DNA from: Alphaproteobacteria bacterium
GTDB taxonomy: Bacteria > Pseudomonadota > Alphaproteobacteria > Rhodobacterales > Rhodobacteraceae
NCBI GenBank assembly: GCA_030148665.1
Contig: JASBSZ010000032.1
Location: forward strand, 1-64,000
DNA length: 64,000 nt
Direction of reading: 5' to 3'
The notes under the pieces were generated by a model. The model was given only the letters and a program-made list of their open reading frames with translations, was not told the origin of the DNA and did not search any database. The position numbers were made by a program, and so were the translations under genes. Positions 62,810 to 64,000 of this stretch are shown here, piece after piece (the first letter of the stretch is position 1; the number at the start of each line of letters is the position of its first letter).

Positions 62810-64000
62810 ATGGGTTACAAGAGAGAAATCGACCGCCTGCCGATCCCGCCCAAGGACGCCAAGGTTCACAATGTCACCTGCCACTACTGCATCGTCGGTT
62901 GCGGCTACAAGGCATATACCTGGCCGCGCGGCAAACAGGGCACGATGAAGAACAACGCCTATGGCATTGACCTCAGCGAGCAGCAGCCCGCCATGGGCAC
63001 CTGGCTGGCGCCGTCGCAATACAATGTCGTCAAGCAGAACGGCAAGGACGTGCACTTGGCGCTGGTTCCCGACGCGGACTGCGTGGTGAACAACGGCCTG
63101 ACCTCGATCCGCGGCGGCCGCATGGGTGAAAACCGGCCCTCGGATGTCATGCGTACCCAACAGCAACGCCTGACCGACCCGATGATCTGGCGCAATGGTG
63201 TGTGGCAGCCGACCAGCTGGGACGACGCGCTCGATCTGGTTGCCCGGGTGACCGCGCGCATCATCACCGAATATGGCGAGGACGAACTGCTCGTGTCGAT
63301 GTTCGACCATGGCGGCTCGGCCGGCGGGTATGAAAATACCTGGGGCACCGGCAAGCTGTATTTCCAGAGCATGAACATCAAGAACGCCCGGATTCACAAC
63401 CGGCCGGCCTACAACTCGGAGGTTCACGCAACCCGCGACATGGGTGTCGGCGAGCTGAACAACAGCTACAGCGATTATGAAGTCACCGATACCATCTTCA
63501 TCATCGGTGCGAACCCGCTTGAAACCCAGACCAACCTGTTCCTCAACCATATGAGGAAAGGTCTGGAAAATGGTGCCAGGTTCATCATGGTCGACCCGCG
63601 CCGCACGGTGACGGTGAACGCGGCCGAAGAAATCGCCGGCAAGGAAAACGTCCTGCATCTTGCGATCAAGCCGGCAACTGACATTGCCCTGATGAATGCG
63701 CTGTTCACCTATATCGTGGACAAGGGCTGGACCGACAACGAGTTCATCAAGAACTCGACCTTCCAGGGTGGCGAGGCCGTTCCTCTGGACGAGGCCCATC
63801 CCGCCGGTCTGGGTAGCCTGGAATACGCGCTGAATGCCTGCCGCACCTCGACCGCCAAGGCGGCCGAGATCTGCGGTGTGCCCGAGGCCGACATCATCAA
63901 GGCTGCCGAGTGGATCGCCAAGCCGAAATCCGACGGCTCGCGTCGCAAATGTGCGACTGCCTACGAAAAGGGCATCATCTGGGGCAATGACAACTATCGC
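62810..64000 (+). CDS. aioA: Arsenite oxidase large subunit, 5' part (runs off the window)
   Basis: The first 397 residues are visible. NVTCHYCIVGCGYKAYTWP carries the C-x2-C-x3-C cluster ligands, and the fourth position is Ser (NNGLTSIRGGRM), so a [3Fe-4S] cluster is expected as in known AioA. HNRPAYNSEVHATRDMGVG and GELNN hold the active-site His and Glu. Similarity to alphaproteobacterial AioA is high (RTQQQRLTDPMIWR, TSWDDALDLVARVTA). A loop between FLNHM and FIMVDPRRT is about 20 residues shorter than in the AioA proteins I recall. It oxidises As(III) to As(V) in the periplasm. GGGAGGAG precedes ATG 62810. Confidence 0.95.
   Translation, partial: MGYKREIDRLPIPPKDAKVHNVTCHYCIVGCGYKAYTWPRGKQGTMKNNAYGIDLSEQQPAMGTWLAPSQYNVVKQNGKDVHLALVPDADCVVNNGLTSIRGGRMGENRPSDVMRTQQQRLTDPMIWRNGVWQPTSWDDALDLVARVTARIITEYGEDELLVSMFDHGGSAGGYENTWGTGKLYFQSMNIKNARIHNRPAYNSEVHATRDMGVGELNNSYSDYEVTDTIFIIGANPLETQTNLFLNHMRKGLENGARFIMVDPRRTVTVNAAEEIAGKENVLHLAIKPATDIALMNALFTYIVDKGWTDNEFIKNSTFQGGEAVPLDEAHPAGLGSLEYALNACRTSTAKAAEICGVPEADIIKAAEWIAKPKSDGSRRKCATAYEKGIIWGNDNYR

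Noticed and set aside
62269-64000. Iodate reductase IdrAB in place of arsenite oxidase
   Set aside because: The Rieske and Mo subunits are related in both systems, but close residue-level similarity to alphaproteobacterial AioA and the aioXSR-like genes upstream favour arsenite oxidase. The idrP1/P2 peroxidases cannot be checked because the window ends.
1-64000. tRNA genes, rRNA genes, CRISPR arrays, riboswitches
   Set aside because: Intergenic regions were read for cloverleaf-like, repeat-spacer and known aptamer patterns; none was seen.

Overview
The window looks like a chromosomal (or large-replicon) segment of a high-GC alphaproteobacterium, most likely Rhodobacterales/Rhodobacteraceae. 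The reasons are the gene content (Zur-ZnuABC, PaaZ/PaaI/PaaJ/PaaK/PaaR, NirBD-NirC, a six-gene hydrogenase-related complex), the close match of the terminal arsenite oxidase genes to alphaproteobacterial AioBA, and an intergenic string near 33.1 kb that I remember as typical of that order. No tRNA, rRNA or CRISPR array was seen. Function calls come from reading translated sequence and recalled family motifs; no database search was run.

Left end (0-6.5 kb) is accessory DNA. The 3' end of an IS66-type element cuts into a Ski2-like helicase gene. A coiled-coil membrane protein and an exported ankyrin protein follow. Next is a scrap-heap of gene fragments: a tyrosine recombinase without its catalytic domain, an unknown membrane tail, a haloacid-dehalogenase head and a cupin tail. 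From 6.5 to 14.5 kb there is a LysR regulator diverging from a nucleotide-sugar-epimerase-like protein, a dimethylglycine/sarcosine dehydrogenase-like flavoprotein, an acyl-CoA dehydrogenase remnant and a pair of exported M16-type peptidases, only one of which has the zinc motif.

Middle (14.6-38.9 kb): a LysR regulator diverges from nirBD-nirC (cytoplasmic nitrite reduction and transport). arsR diverges from arsB, followed closely by a PatB/MalY C-S lyase. An XRE regulator leads a hyfBCEFGI-like operon whose catalytic subunit has lost most NiFe-binding cysteines, so it is an energy-converting-hydrogenase-related (Ehr) complex and not a hydrogenase. zur-znuCB diverges from znuA around a Zur box. 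paaZ diverges from paaI-paaJ-paaK-paaR around a palindrome that is a candidate PaaR operator.

Right part (38.9-64 kb) is a metalloid/oxyanion redox island. Reading leftward from 54.25 kb is a tightly packed 12-gene operon. It encodes a four-cluster ferredoxin, an NrfD membrane subunit, a Tat-exported molybdopterin catalytic subunit and a TorD chaperone. These are followed by a glycosyltransferase, a methylglyoxal-synthase-like protein, a polyferredoxin, a small cytochrome c, two different Mrp/ApbC ATPases and two proteins I cannot name. Downstream on the same strand is a three-gene sensory module (exported substrate-binding protein, histidine kinase, response regulator) of the AioXSR/ArxXSR type. 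A second such module (58.6-62.1 kb) precedes aioB-aioA (arsenite oxidase; aioA runs off the end). Between them lie an exported two-domain rhodanese and a Zn/Cd-type P-ATPase with a MerR-type promoter. Both response regulators lack the GAFTGA loop needed to contact sigma-54, and I found no sigma-54 promoter upstream of the two molybdoenzyme operons, but both upstream regions hold perfect or near-perfect palindromes. The 12-gene operon plus its private XSR module is my best candidate for an undescribed system; its substrate cannot be read from the sequence.
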